A stretch of DNA of 64,000 nucleotides from Granulicatella adiacens ATCC 49175. Lineage in GTDB: Bacteria; Bacillota; Bacilli; Lactobacillales; Aerococcaceae. The position numbers were made by a program, and so were the translations under genes. Shown piece by piece: positions 17,668 to 26,297 of this stretch (position 1 is the first letter of the stretch; the number at the start of each line of letters is the position of its first letter). The notes below the pieces were generated by a model that was not told the origin of the DNA, searched no databases, and saw only the letters and a program-made list of their open reading frames with translations. Location: assembly GCF_025150565.1 (NCBI RefSeq), contig NZ_CP102283.1, positions 372,001 to 436,000 on the forward strand, read 5' to 3'.

Positions 17668-18882
17668 GTGTTAAATTTTCATGAAAAAATGAAACGCCTC
17701 CTAAAAGTAGATCCGCTAATCATGGGGTTATATGTACTGCTTTCTGTATTTGGTCTCGTAATGGTCTATAGTGCAAGTAGTTATTATGCCTTAGTCAATC
17801 AAGGAAACTCCGAAGCGTTTATGGTAAAACAGCTCTTATATATCGTCCTTGGGGTGCTATTGGCGATAGGAATTTCCATTCTTCCAGAGAAATGGATGAA
17901 GAGCGAAAAAGTGATGGGCGCTACATTTGGGGTCATTTTTATTCTACTGGTTGTCGTATTATTTACGAAAGGAATAAATGGGGCAAAGAGTTGGATTAAC
18001 TTAAAAGTGTTTAATTTGCAACCGTCAGAATTAGTAAAACTATTTGTAATTTGGATTTCTGCTTATTTATATAGTAAGAATGAAAGAAGTAAACGAGATT
18101 GGAGATTCTATTTAGTCCCAGCTGCTGTCACTATCTTCCTTTTTGGAATGATTATGCTTCAACCCGATTTAGGGACGGGGATAATTGTTGTTGCAGTGGC
18201 CCTTTTACTAGGGTTAATGACGGGTGTTTCTAATCGTGCATTAGCTTCCTGGGGTGCAGTTTTTGCGCTTCTATATGGAATTACGTATTTAGATTCGTCT
18301 GTTTTTGAAAAAATCGGACTAAAAGCCTATCAAGTCAGTCGTTTTACATCTTTTCATAATCCGTGGTCGGATGCAACAGGTTCTGGATATCAATCCATTC
18401 AAGGGTTTCTAGGATTATCTAGAGGAAATTGGTTTGGAACAGGTTTATCAAATTCTGTTCAAAAAACGGGGTTCCTTCCAGAAGCTCATACGGACTTTAT
18501 CTTGGCTATTGTTGGGGAAGAACTTGGGTTTGTTGTTATTTTTGTCTTGATGCTGGCAATTGTAGGGTTCATTATTGCGATGATTTATAAAGGAAACAAG
18601 TGTAGAAGCTTGTTTGCAAAATACTTATGTTATGGAGTAGCGATTTTATTTTTAATCCAATCCGGAATTAATATTGGGGCGCTAGTCGGATTTGCACCGT
18701 TAACAGGGGTTCCACTGCCACTTATCAGTTATGGAGGATCTAGCTTCCTAGCCTCTAGTGTAGGGGTGGGCTTTGTGCTTTGGGCTATTCGAAATGATCA
18801 AAAGCAAAAAGAACCAACTCCTCCAAAAGAAGAAGCAATTCCAGAAGAAGAACAACAACCAATAGAATTAAAAGCGATGTAG
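17668..18882 (+). CDS. ftsW: Peptidoglycan glycosyltransferase FtsW (SEDS family)
   Basis: A 404-aa polytopic membrane protein that polymerises lipid II at the division septum together with a class B penicillin-binding protein. Family sequence includes GLVMVYSAS near residue 28, SWINLKVFNLQPSELVKL near 110, LQPDLGTG near 165 and the C-terminal SYGGSSFLAS with the conserved motif before the last membrane segment. The C-terminal tail is acidic and proline-rich. GTG 17668 is the start, because AGAGGAGG lies at correct spacing. Its place between ylaN and ylbG supports FtsW rather than RodA. Confidence 0.92.
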   Translation: MLNFHEKMKRLLKVDPLIMGLYVLLSVFGLVMVYSASSYYALVNQGNSEAFMVKQLLYIVLGVLLAIGISILPEKWMKSEKVMGATFGVIFILLVVVLFTKGINGAKSWINLKVFNLQPSELVKLFVIWISAYLYSKNERSKRDWRFYLVPAAVTIFLFGMIMLQPDLGTGIIVVAVALLLGLMTGVSNRALASWGAVFALLYGITYLDSSVFEKIGLKAYQVSRFTSFHNPWSDATGSGYQSIQGFLGLSRGNWFGTGLSNSVQKTGFLPEAHTDFILAIVGEELGFVVIFVLMLAIVGFIIAMIYKGNKCRSLFAKYLCYGVAILFLIQSGINIGALVGFAPLTGVPLPLISYGGSSFLASSVGVGFVLWAIRNDQKQKEPTPPKEEAIPEEEQQPIELKAM

Positions 18883-18894
18883 AAGGGAGAAAGA

Positions 18895-19194
18895 ATGGAA
18901 CAACAAGAAAGACAAGCACTCGTTGTTTGGTTGTATACATTGAAACCAATTAAACAATTGAAGCGATTTGGAAATATTCATTATATTTCAAAGCGTTTGA
19001 AATATATCTACTTATATGTGAACAAAGATGAAGTAGAAAGTGTGATGGAACGTTTATCTAATTTCCATTTTGTTCGTAAAGTTGAGCCTTCTCTTCGAAA
19101 AGAAATTCGAATGGATTTCACTCAGATTCTTCCAGAATTAAGAGAAGAAATTGAAAAAGAGAAAGCTGAACAAAAAGCTTCAGAGAGACTATAG
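18895..19194 (+). CDS. ylbG: YlbG-family protein (DUF2129)
   Basis: A 99-aa basic cytoplasmic protein with the family core VVWLYTLKPIKQLKRFGNIH and the segment YIYLYVNKDE, ending in a charged helix. The function is unknown in the family. It follows ftsW after 12 bases (AGAAGGGAG before ATG 18895) and shares its terminator, so it belongs to the ylaN-ftsW unit. In B. subtilis ylbG lies near rsmD-coaD, so the local order differs here. Confidence 0.85.
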   Translation: MEQQERQALVVWLYTLKPIKQLKRFGNIHYISKRLKYIYLYVNKDEVESVMERLSNFHFVRKVEPSLRKEIRMDFTQILPELREEIEKEKAEQKASERL

Positions 19195-19229
19195 AAAAAT
19201 CCGTGTACTCACTTTGTACACGGATTTTT
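19195..19229. terminator. Bidirectional intrinsic terminator between ylbG and the convergent gene
   Basis: AAAAATCCGTGTAC pairs perfectly with GTACACGGATTTTT, with A and T runs on the two sides, so it can stop transcription from both directions. Confidence 0.93.
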
Positions 19230-19234
19230 GTCAT

Positions 19235-19552
19235 TTATAAAAAGAGGCCGATAAAGATCGATAGTGTCCCAAGAATAGTAGCCACTACTAGAAAAAGAAT
19301 CACAGAAGAATAGGAGAAAACAATCCATTTTTTCCCTTCTGTTTCTGAAGAGAGACGACGAGAGAATGATTTCAAAAAGTCTGTACGACTTAAGTAGGCA
19401 AAAAGGCCTAGCATTAAGAACACTAAAGCGCACATAAATAAAGCGTTGCTAAAGTGTAGAAAGGAGAAGCCACTGGTGACGCTCACGAATAGTGCACAAA
19501 GAAGAATGATGCTACCGGAAAAGATTCCGATTTGTTTAAAATCAAATTTCAT
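19235..19552 (-). CDS. Small four-helix membrane protein (DUF3899-like)
   Basis: A 105-aa protein with about four transmembrane segments (about residues 6-25, 32-52, 75-97 and a short last one) and a basic, serine-rich cytoplasmic loop SRTDFLKSFSRRLSSE between segments 2 and 3. This layout resembles DUF3899 proteins, but I cannot verify the assignment. The start is the second Met (19552), because AAAGGAG lies at good spacing before it. The first ATG at 19570 overlaps that ribosome site. It is convergent with ylbG and uses the shared terminator. Confidence 0.7.
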   Translation of the reverse strand: MKFDFKQIGIFSGSIILLCALFVSVTSGFSFLHFSNALFMCALVFLMLGLFAYLSRTDFLKSFSRRLSSETEGKKWIVFSYSSVILFLVVATILGTLSIFIGLFL

Positions 19553-19632
19553 AAAGTTGCTCCTTTTCATTGATTCTCTACAATGTACCAGAACATTTAA
19601 AAAAGCGCAATTTCTTTTGTGAAACTAATTAG

Positions 19633-19662
19633 TTGAAACTTTAATTCTTTAGATAGTATGAT
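19633..19662 (+). promoter_or_regulatory. Promoter of the first peptide-permease operon
   Basis: TTGAAA at 19633 and TATGAT at 19657 with an 18-base spacer, 38 bases before the first gene. Confidence 0.55.
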
Positions 19663-19699
19663 GAAACAGAATTAGAAGATAAATAATGGAGGTGTAAGG

Positions 19700-20644
19700 T
19701 TGAAAAACTATCTTAAATATATCGCAAAACGTGTTTTTTACATGTTTTTAACACTATTTTTAATTGCGACAATTACGTTCTTTTTAATGAAACTATTGCC
19801 AGGGTCTCCATACGCAAATGAGGAGCAACTAACTCAGGCTCAACTTGAAATTATGAATGCGAAGTATGGTTTAGATAAACCCGTATTCGTTCAATACTGG
19901 ATTTATATTACGGGTTTATTCCGTTTAGATTTTGGACAATCTTTTCAATATAATTCGACGGTAGCGAATTTGATTTTCTCTAGAGTAGGACCTTCTTTCC
20001 AACTCGGATTCCAAGCGTTGATCTTTGGAACGATTGTGGGGTCTCTCTTAGGGATGGTGGCAGCCATGAGACAAAATACTTGGGTGGATACACTAGCAAC
20101 GTTCTTTGCGATTATCGGTCGTTCTGTTCCAAGTTTCGTGTTCGCTGTTGTTTTACAATTGTTGTTTGGGGTGATATTCCCTATTTTCCCAATTGCTTTA
20201 TGGAATCAAGGTTTTGTTTCCTCAATTTTACCGACATTAGCGCTTTCGATTTCTCCGATTGCCGATTCGGCTCGTTTCGTGAGAACGGAAATGGTAGAAG
20301 TGTTACATTCGGATTATATTGAACTTGCTAGAGCAAAAGGATTAAGTCGTTTTGAAGTGGCATTTCGACATGGTTTTAGAAATGCAATTATTCCACTCGT
20401 GACGATTCTTGGACCGATGCTCGTAGGATTGATGACAGGATCGATGGTTATTGAAAATATTTTTTCTATCCCTGGTATCGGGGAGCAATTCGTGAAGTCG
20501 ATTTTAACAAATGACTATCCAACGATTATGGGAGTAACAATGTTGTATTCAACATTGTTAGTATTTGTGATTTTAATGGTCGATTTACTATACGCTTGGA
20601 TTGATCCTCGTATTCGAATTACAGATGAAGGAGGGGAAGTATAA
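19700..20644 (+). CDS. oppB: Oligopeptide ABC transporter permease OppB (set 1)
   Basis: This membrane subunit of a peptide importer is 314 aa with six hydrophobic segments. The binding-protein-dependent transport loop is seen as the EELARAKGLSRFEVAFRHGFRNAIIP region near residues 211-235, which docks on the ATPases. The start is TTG 19700, preceded by GGAGGTG. The gene is first of a BCDF operon and overlaps the next gene by one base. No substrate-binding protein gene is inside this operon; three OppA genes lie downstream after acpP. Confidence 0.9.
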   Translation: MKNYLKYIAKRVFYMFLTLFLIATITFFLMKLLPGSPYANEEQLTQAQLEIMNAKYGLDKPVFVQYWIYITGLFRLDFGQSFQYNSTVANLIFSRVGPSFQLGFQALIFGTIVGSLLGMVAAMRQNTWVDTLATFFAIIGRSVPSFVFAVVLQLLFGVIFPIFPIALWNQGFVSSILPTLALSISPIADSARFVRTEMVEVLHSDYIELARAKGLSRFEVAFRHGFRNAIIPLVTILGPMLVGLMTGSMVIENIFSIPGIGEQFVKSILTNDYPTIMGVTMLYSTLLVFVILMVDLLYAWIDPRIRITDEGGEV

Positions 20645-21636
20645 TGGCAGAAGTAACTGAAAAAGACTTATTCCAAAGAGTAGATTTGAGTCGTACAGCT
20701 GACCGAGAAAAAATCGCTTCTCCGTCTTTAAACTTTTTACAAGACTCTTGGAGACGATTAACGAAAAATAAAGGGGCTGTATTTTCTCTAGTCATCGTAA
20801 TAGCGATTATTTTGCTAGCTATCTTGGCTCCAGTGATTGCTCCGTTTGATCCTCTGGAACAAAATGCGCAATTTGCGAATTTACCTGCTCGTATTCCTGG
20901 ACTTTTTAGTGGTCTTCGAAATGGTATAGATGTCTATGCGCAACAAGGAGTTCCTGAAGGTGTCAACTTCTATTTTGGAACAGATAATTTAGGAAGAGAT
21001 TTATTTTCACGTGTTTTATACGGGACACAAACTTCTTTGATTATTGCCTTTGCTGCTGCTTTGTTTGATATTACTATTGGAGTGACTTACGGAATTATTT
21101 CTGGATGGTTTGGAGGACGGGTAGATACCGTTATGCAACGATTCTTAGAAATTATCTCAGCAATTCCAAACTTAATTATTCTTGTTTTAATGTTATTAGT
21201 GATGAAACCAGGTCTCGTTTCGATTATCGTTGCGATTGGGTTTACAAGTTGGGTAACAATGGCTCGTGTTGTCCGTGCGCAAACATTAAAACTAAAAAAT
21301 CTTGAATATATTTTAGCTTCTCGTTCTTTAGGACAAAGCTTTTGGAAAATTGCCTTTAAGCATTTACTACCGAATATGGCAGGCTTGATTATTATTCAAA
21401 CCATGTTTTCAATTCCTTCAGCAATCTTCTTTGAAGCCTTCTTAAGCTTCTTGGGAATTGGGATTCCAGTTCCGGATGCTTCACTCGGTTCGCTGATTAA
21501 TGGAGGATATAAAACATTCCGTATTTATCCAAACTTAATGTGGTTCCCATCAGGAGTCCTCTGTGTCTTAATGATTAGCTTTAACTTGTTAGCAGATGGA
21601 CTTCGTGATGCATTTGACCCGAAAATGAAAGATTAG
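20644..21636 (+). CDS. oppC: Oligopeptide ABC transporter permease OppC (set 1)
   Basis: Second membrane subunit, 330 aa, with a cytoplasmic N terminus (about 45 residues) and six transmembrane segments. FGTDNLGRDLFSRVLYG near residues 109-125 is typical for OppC/DppC. The ATPase-docking loop is NLEYILASRSLGQSFWKIAFKHLLPN near 219-244. The start ATG 20644 shares one base with the oppB stop codon, and oppD follows 10 bases later. Closest types by eye are the Lactococcus/Enterococcus Opp permeases. Confidence 0.9.
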   Translation: MAEVTEKDLFQRVDLSRTADREKIASPSLNFLQDSWRRLTKNKGAVFSLVIVIAIILLAILAPVIAPFDPLEQNAQFANLPARIPGLFSGLRNGIDVYAQQGVPEGVNFYFGTDNLGRDLFSRVLYGTQTSLIIAFAAALFDITIGVTYGIISGWFGGRVDTVMQRFLEIISAIPNLIILVLMLLVMKPGLVSIIVAIGFTSWVTMARVVRAQTLKLKNLEYILASRSLGQSFWKIAFKHLLPNMAGLIIIQTMFSIPSAIFFEAFLSFLGIGIPVPDASLGSLINGGYKTFRIYPNLMWFPSGVLCVLMISFNLLADGLRDAFDPKMKD

Positions 21637-21646
21637 GAGGATTCGA

Positions 21647-22693
21647 ATGAGCGAAACAATTTTATCTATTGAAAACTTACGAATCCACTTCAAAACTTTC
21701 GCAGGAGAAGTACAAGCGATTCGTGGAGTTAATCTTACCCTGCAAAAAGGGGAAACTCTAGCTTTAGTGGGAGAATCTGGCTCTGGAAAAAGTGTGACTG
21801 CTAAAAGCGTGATGCAATTGTTGTCGAACAACGCGATGGTGAAAGAAGGTTCTATTCTATTTAAAGGGGAGAATCTCTTAGAAAAAAGTGAACGTGAAAT
21901 GCAATCTGTTCGCGGGAAAGAGATTGCGATGATTTTCCAAGATCCAATGACCTCTTTGAATCCAACCATGAAAATTGGACGACAAATTGCGGAAGTGATT
22001 ATTAAACACGAAAAAGCTTCAAAAGAAGAAGCGTATCAACGTGCAGAAGAATTATTGGAGCTTGTAGGAATTCCAAATCCGAAAGAACGGATGAAGCAAT
22101 ATCCTCACCAATTTTCTGGTGGGCAACGTCAACGGATTGTGATTGCAATTGCACTCGCATGTAATCCTGATATTTTAATTGCCGATGAACCAACAACTGC
22201 TCTAGATGTGACGATTCAAGCACAAATTCTAGAGTTATTAAAAGAATTGCAATGTAAATTCCAAATGGCTATCATCTTTATTACGCATGACCTTGGAGTT
22301 GTAGCCAATGTCGCAGACCGTGTTGCTGTCATGTATGCAGGAAAAGTTGTTGAAGTCGGAACTTCTGATGAAGTTTTCTATAATCCTCAACATCCGTATA
22401 CATGGGGCCTCCTTCGTTCGATGCCGACTTTACATACCGGAGATACTCTTTACGCGATTCCGGGCTCACCTCCAGATTTATTAGATCCACCTAAGGGAGA
22501 TGCCTTTGCACTTCGTAGCGATGTCGCGCTTGAAATCGACCGAGTAAAAGAACCGCCAATGTTTCAAGTGTCTAAGACGCATTTTGCAGCTACTTGGCTT
22601 TTGGACCCACGTGCGCCAAAAGTAGATATGCCTGAGGAGATTTTGAGAAGACGTAAAATCTTTTTTGGAGAAGGAGGTGCGTCTAATGACTAA
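21647..22693 (+). CDS. oppD: Oligopeptide ABC transporter ATPase OppD (set 1)
   Basis: A 348-aa ATPase with Walker A GESGSGKS near residues 42-49, signature FSGGQRQRI near 155-163, Walker B ILIADEPT near 176-183 and switch His in ITHD. The C-terminal region (KGDAFALRSDVALEID through HFAATWLLDPRAP) matches OppD/AmiE proteins and lacks the cysteine cluster seen in the set 2 homologue. The last codons overlap the oppF start by 8 bases, which indicates translational coupling. Confidence 0.9.
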   Translation: MSETILSIENLRIHFKTFAGEVQAIRGVNLTLQKGETLALVGESGSGKSVTAKSVMQLLSNNAMVKEGSILFKGENLLEKSEREMQSVRGKEIAMIFQDPMTSLNPTMKIGRQIAEVIIKHEKASKEEAYQRAEELLELVGIPNPKERMKQYPHQFSGGQRQRIVIAIALACNPDILIADEPTTALDVTIQAQILELLKELQCKFQMAIIFITHDLGVVANVADRVAVMYAGKVVEVGTSDEVFYNPQHPYTWGLLRSMPTLHTGDTLYAIPGSPPDLLDPPKGDAFALRSDVALEIDRVKEPPMFQVSKTHFAATWLLDPRAPKVDMPEEILRRRKIFFGEGGASND

Positions 22694-23579
22694 TACAACT
22701 GAAAAGAAGAAACTGGTTGAAGTGAAACACTTAAAGCAGTATTTTGGCACAAAGAAAAATGCCGTAAAAGCCATTGATGATATTTCCTTTGACATATACG
22801 AAGGAGAAACTTTCGGGTTAGTAGGAGAATCAGGTTCTGGAAAATCAACAACAGGAAGAGCATTGTTACGCCTATACCAACCGACAGATGGGGAAATCCT
22901 TTTTGAAGGGAAAGATATTGCGACACTAACAAAAGGGAAGGAACTTCTTGAGTTTCGAAAAGAAGCGCAGATGATATTCCAAGATCCTTACGCTTCACTA
23001 GATAGCCGGATGAAGGTGCGTGATATTATTGCAGAAGGTATTGATATTCATCATTTGGCCGCCACAAAAGAAGAGCGAAACAAAATGGTTGATGAGTTGC
23101 TAGAAACAGTGGGGCTAAACCGAGAACATGCCAACCGTTATCCGCATGAATTTTCAGGAGGTCAACGTCAACGAATCGGGATTGCCAGGGCGCTCGCCTT
23201 AAATCCAAAATTCATCGTTTGTGATGAGGCGATTTCTGCACTAGACGTTTCCATTCAAGCACAAATTGTGAATTTGCTAAAGAAGCTCCAGAAAGAAAAA
23301 GGACTTACTTATCTCTTTATTGCCCATGATTTATCCATGGTGAAATATATTAGTGACCGGATTGCTGTCATGTATCGTGGCCGTATTGTGGAAATGGGCT
23401 CTGCGGAATGTGTCTATACGAATCCACAACACGCCTATACGAAGAGTTTGCTATCCGCTATTCCTCTACCCGATCCTCGTGAAGAGAAAAATCGAAAACG
23501 GATTGTTTACAAAGGTGAAGATTTCGATGAGAATGCTACTCTGCAAGAAGTGGAACCCGGTCATTTCGTTTTAAGATAA
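22686..23579 (+). CDS. oppF: Oligopeptide ABC transporter ATPase OppF (set 1)
   Basis: A 297-aa partner ATPase with Walker A GESGSGKST near residues 51-59, signature FSGGQRQRIG near 157-166, Walker B FIVCDEAISALD near 176-187 and switch His in IAHD. ATG 22686 was chosen because GGAGGTG lies just upstream. A TTG at 22665 in frame is rejected. This is the end of the BCDF operon. No clear terminator is seen between it and acpP, so read-through into the acpP leader region is possible. Confidence 0.9.
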   Translation: MTNTTEKKKLVEVKHLKQYFGTKKNAVKAIDDISFDIYEGETFGLVGESGSGKSTTGRALLRLYQPTDGEILFEGKDIATLTKGKELLEFRKEAQMIFQDPYASLDSRMKVRDIIAEGIDIHHLAATKEERNKMVDELLETVGLNREHANRYPHEFSGGQRQRIGIARALALNPKFIVCDEAISALDVSIQAQIVNLLKKLQKEKGLTYLFIAHDLSMVKYISDRIAVMYRGRIVEMGSAECVYTNPQHAYTKSLLSAIPLPDPREEKNRKRIVYKGEDFDENATLQEVEPGHFVLR

Positions 23580-23673
23580 TGAAGAAATAGAGGAAAATCG
23601 TACTTTTTATGGAAGGTATAGACATTTTTGGTAGAATTCTGTAAAATAACAGTACTATCTGAATTAATAGATA

Positions 23674-23739
23674 GTCCGCTTTCGAATGCGGATGAATAAG
23701 GTTTGAGGATTTGATTGCATTTCCTCCTAGGAAACCTTA
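23674..23739 (+). promoter_or_regulatory. Leader hairpins of acpP
   Basis: CCGC/GCGG (about 23676-23691) forms a small hairpin, and TAAGGTTT (23697) pairs with AAACCTTA (23732) around an inner AGGA/TCCT. The second stem ends 20 bases before the start codon, so it could influence translation or stability. No known leader family was recognised and no FabT-like operator was seen. Confidence 0.4.
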
Positions 23740-23759
23740 ATGAGAAGGGAGAGAAAGTT

Positions 23760-24002
23760 ATGTCAAATCAAGTGGTTTTTGATAAAGTAGCTCAATTGAT
23801 TGCAAACCGTTTTAGCGTTGACGCTTCAACCGTAACGGAAGGCATGACATTCCAACAAGACTTAAGCGCAGATTCACTAGATGTCGTGGAATTAGTTATG
23901 GAATTAGAAGATGAATTTGGAATTCAAATTTCTGATGAAGATGCAGAAAACATCACAACAATTGGAGACGCAGTGAATTATATCACTGAACATCAAGCTT
24001 AA
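23760..24002 (+). CDS. acpP: Acyl carrier protein
   Basis: An 80-aa acidic carrier that holds acyl chains on a phosphopantetheine arm in fatty acid synthesis. The attachment Ser39 is in [21 protein letters not shown], the canonical DSL motif. ATG 23760 follows GAAGGGAGAG. The gene stands alone between two peptide transporter clusters, not within a fab cluster. A second acp gene in a fab operon is usual in Lactobacillales, so this may be the separate housekeeping or alternative copy. It has its own terminator. Confidence 0.93.
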   Translation: MSNQVVFDKVAQLIANRFSVDASTVTEGMTFQQDLSADSLDVVELVMELEDEFGIQISDEDAENITTIGDAVNYITEHQA

Positions 24003-24007
24003 TATTC

Positions 24008-24043
24008 AAAAAGGATGGTAGGATTGTCTACCATCCTTTTTTT
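24008..24043 (+). terminator. Intrinsic terminator of acpP
   Basis: AAAAAGGATGGTAG pairs with CTACCATCCTTTTT (perfect), followed by further T. Confidence 0.92.
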
Positions 24044-24259
24044 ATTAACAAAGAAATAAAATATTCATGATGTTCACAAATTAAAGACTTTTTCTACATA
24101 ATATGTACAAAATATTGAAACGGAGAGGCCTTTATTATTAAAAAAAAATGATAGAAAAATAAAAATATAATGAGAATAAGGTTTAAGGTTGCAGTGACAT
24201 GGGAATAAGAGTAATATTTAAGATATTCTAAAAACAAATCCAAAGTTGGAGGGAAACAC

Positions 24260-26053
24260 ATGAACAAAAAAGCAATTGCTGGTTTATTAGGTGCTGCTTC
24301 TTTAGTAACTTTAGCTGCATGTAATAACAACAAAGCGAATAACGCTAGTGGGGAGTCTGCTGCAAAAGCATCAGAACGTAAATTCCCAACGGAAGTATCA
24401 AATGAAGGGACAGTTGTAAAAGGTGGAACAATTAACTATGCGATTGTATCTGACTCACCATTTAAAGGGTTAATCAACCCATTACTATCAATTGATAATG
24501 CCGACGGTGCATTAGAAGATTTTGCTTTTGCAAACTTATTCGAATTCGATGAAAACCAACGCATCAAAAAAGATGGCGGTATGATGGAATTCACTTTAGA
24601 CAGAGAAAAGAAAACTGTAACATTAAAATTACGTTCTAAAGACTACAAATGGTCAGATGGACAACCTTTAACAATCGATGACTATATCTTTACTTATGAA
24701 TTTATCGGGCGTAAAGACTATGACGGAGTTCGTTACGATGAAAATGCTGAAAATGTTGTTGGTATGGAAGAATTCCACGCAGGAAAAGCAGATAAAATCT
24801 CAGGACTTGAAAAAGTGGATGACCAAACAGTTGTAATCCACTTGAAAGAAGTGTATCCAGCTTTAGAAAAAGGTGGAAATGCTATTATGGGTAGTATCTT
24901 GCCAAAACATGTTTTCAAAGATATGACTTATGAACAAGCAGTAACTTCAGATGCAGCTCGTACTAAAGTTGTGGGTAATGGACCATTCATCGTCGATACA
25001 GTAGTTCCAGGGGAGTCTGTAACATTCAAGAAAAACCCATACTACTATAAAGGCGAACCTAAAGTGGACGGCGTAAAAGCAGATATCGTATCTCAAGATT
25101 CAATCGTTCAAGAAATGAAAGCTGGTAAATATGACTTCGCTAAAATGCCTTCAGACCAATATGATGCTTATAAAAACTTATCAAATATCACATTAATTGG
25201 TGACATCACAAACAGTATTTCTTACATTGGTTTCAATATGGGTCACTATGATAAAGAAAAAGCTGAACATGTATTTGAACCTTCTAAGAAGATGAGTGAT
25301 CCAGCTTTACGTAAAGCCATCGCTTATGCATTAGATAATGAACAAGTAGCTAACGAAACTTACCAAGGTTTACGTACTGCAGCAAATACATTATTAACAC
25401 CATTCTTTGGTGAAATCTATGCGGATAAATCAGAAGTCCCAGGATTCACATACAACCCTGAAGAATCTAAAAAAATCTTAGCGGATGCAGGATACAAAGA
25501 TACTGATGGAGACGGTTATGTTGAAGACAAAGAAGGAAAACCATTAACAATCACATTATTAGTGCCAGTAGGTAGCCAAACAGATGATGCTGTTATTCAA
25601 CAATACATCGAATGGTGGAAAAATGTTGGTCTACGCGTAGAGTTATTAAACGGCCGTGCATTAGAATTTAACGCATACGCTGAAAAATTAACAAAATATG
25701 CGGATGACTACGATATGTGGTTAGGTGGATTCACAATTGGTTACAACCCTGACCCAGATGGATTATACGGACCAAAAGCTCGTTTCAACTTCTCACACTA
25801 TGTGAACGATGAACACAACAAGTTAATCGAAGAAATCGCTTCTGAAGCTTCATTCGATCAAGCTAAACGTGTTGAATTATTCAAACAATGGCAAAAATTT
25901 GTATTCGAAAATCCATTCCAAGTTCCACGTTTCAACACTTACTCATTAACAGCAGTAAACAAACGTGTTAAACATGTAGATATTGCTCAAGGTAAAGAAT
26001 CTGGATGGGAACAAGTAGAATTACTTTCTGATACTGGTGTTGCTGATAAATAA
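24260..26053 (+). CDS. oppA: Oligopeptide-binding lipoprotein OppA (paralogue 1)
   Basis: Extracytoplasmic substrate-binding protein, 597 aa, with lipobox LAAC and lipidated Cys21. SBP family 5 features include EGTVVKGGTINYAIVSDSPFKG near the N terminus, KWSDGQPLTIDDYIFTYEF, and the hinge region GPFIVDTVVPGESV. A calcium-loop-like DTDGDGYVEDKEG occurs near residue 412. The gene has its own promoter region (TATAAT at 24166) and terminator, so it is expressed separately from both permease sets. It is the most diverged of the three tandem copies. Confidence 0.92.
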   Translation: MNKKAIAGLLGAASLVTLAACNNNKANNASGESAAKASERKFPTEVSNEGTVVKGGTINYAIVSDSPFKGLINPLLSIDNADGALEDFAFANLFEFDENQRIKKDGGMMEFTLDREKKTVTLKLRSKDYKWSDGQPLTIDDYIFTYEFIGRKDYDGVRYDENAENVVGMEEFHAGKADKISGLEKVDDQTVVIHLKEVYPALEKGGNAIMGSILPKHVFKDMTYEQAVTSDAARTKVVGNGPFIVDTVVPGESVTFKKNPYYYKGEPKVDGVKADIVSQDSIVQEMKAGKYDFAKMPSDQYDAYKNLSNITLIGDITNSISYIGFNMGHYDKEKAEHVFEPSKKMSDPALRKAIAYALDNEQVANETYQGLRTAANTLLTPFFGEIYADKSEVPGFTYNPEESKKILADAGYKDTDGDGYVEDKEGKPLTITLLVPVGSQTDDAVIQQYIEWWKNVGLRVELLNGRALEFNAYAEKLTKYADDYDMWLGGFTIGYNPDPDGLYGPKARFNFSHYVNDEHNKLIEEIASEASFDQAKRVELFKQWQKFVFENPFQVPRFNTYSLTAVNKRVKHVDIAQGKESGWEQVELLSDTGVADK

Positions 26054-26072
26054 TTGAATGAAATCTTATTTT

Positions 26073-26102
26073 AAGACCTTGCTTTTGCAAGGTCTTTTTT
26101 TG
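26073..26102 (+). terminator. Intrinsic terminator after OppA paralogue 1
   Basis: AAGACCTTGC pairs perfectly with GCAAGGTCTT around TTTT, followed by T run. Confidence 0.93.
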
Positions 26103-26195
26103 TATAAAAAGAAGTTTAAAAAGAAAAGAGTTCTTAATGAAATATAGTCCAAATCAGGTACTTAAAATAAAGTTAAAAAAGAATATAGATTTTTC

Positions 26196-26223
26196 TTGCA
26201 AATAATTAAAATTCTGTTAAAAT
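26196..26223 (+). promoter_or_regulatory. Promoter of OppA paralogue 2
   Basis: TTGCAA at 26196 and TAAAAT at 26218 with a 16-base spacer. A similar TTGCAA box starts the promoter of paralogue 3. Confidence 0.6.
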
Positions 26224-26297
26224 TAACATCAAGAATTAATTTGTCAGACAATTCATCTGAAGTTAGGATGGACTCGAAGTCTGAGAGTGGAGGAAAA

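Noticed and set aside
26202-26223. CodY box before OppA paralogue 2
   Set aside because: The AT-rich stretch AAATTCTGTTAAAATT is only loosely similar to AATTTTCWGAAAATT, with too many mismatches.
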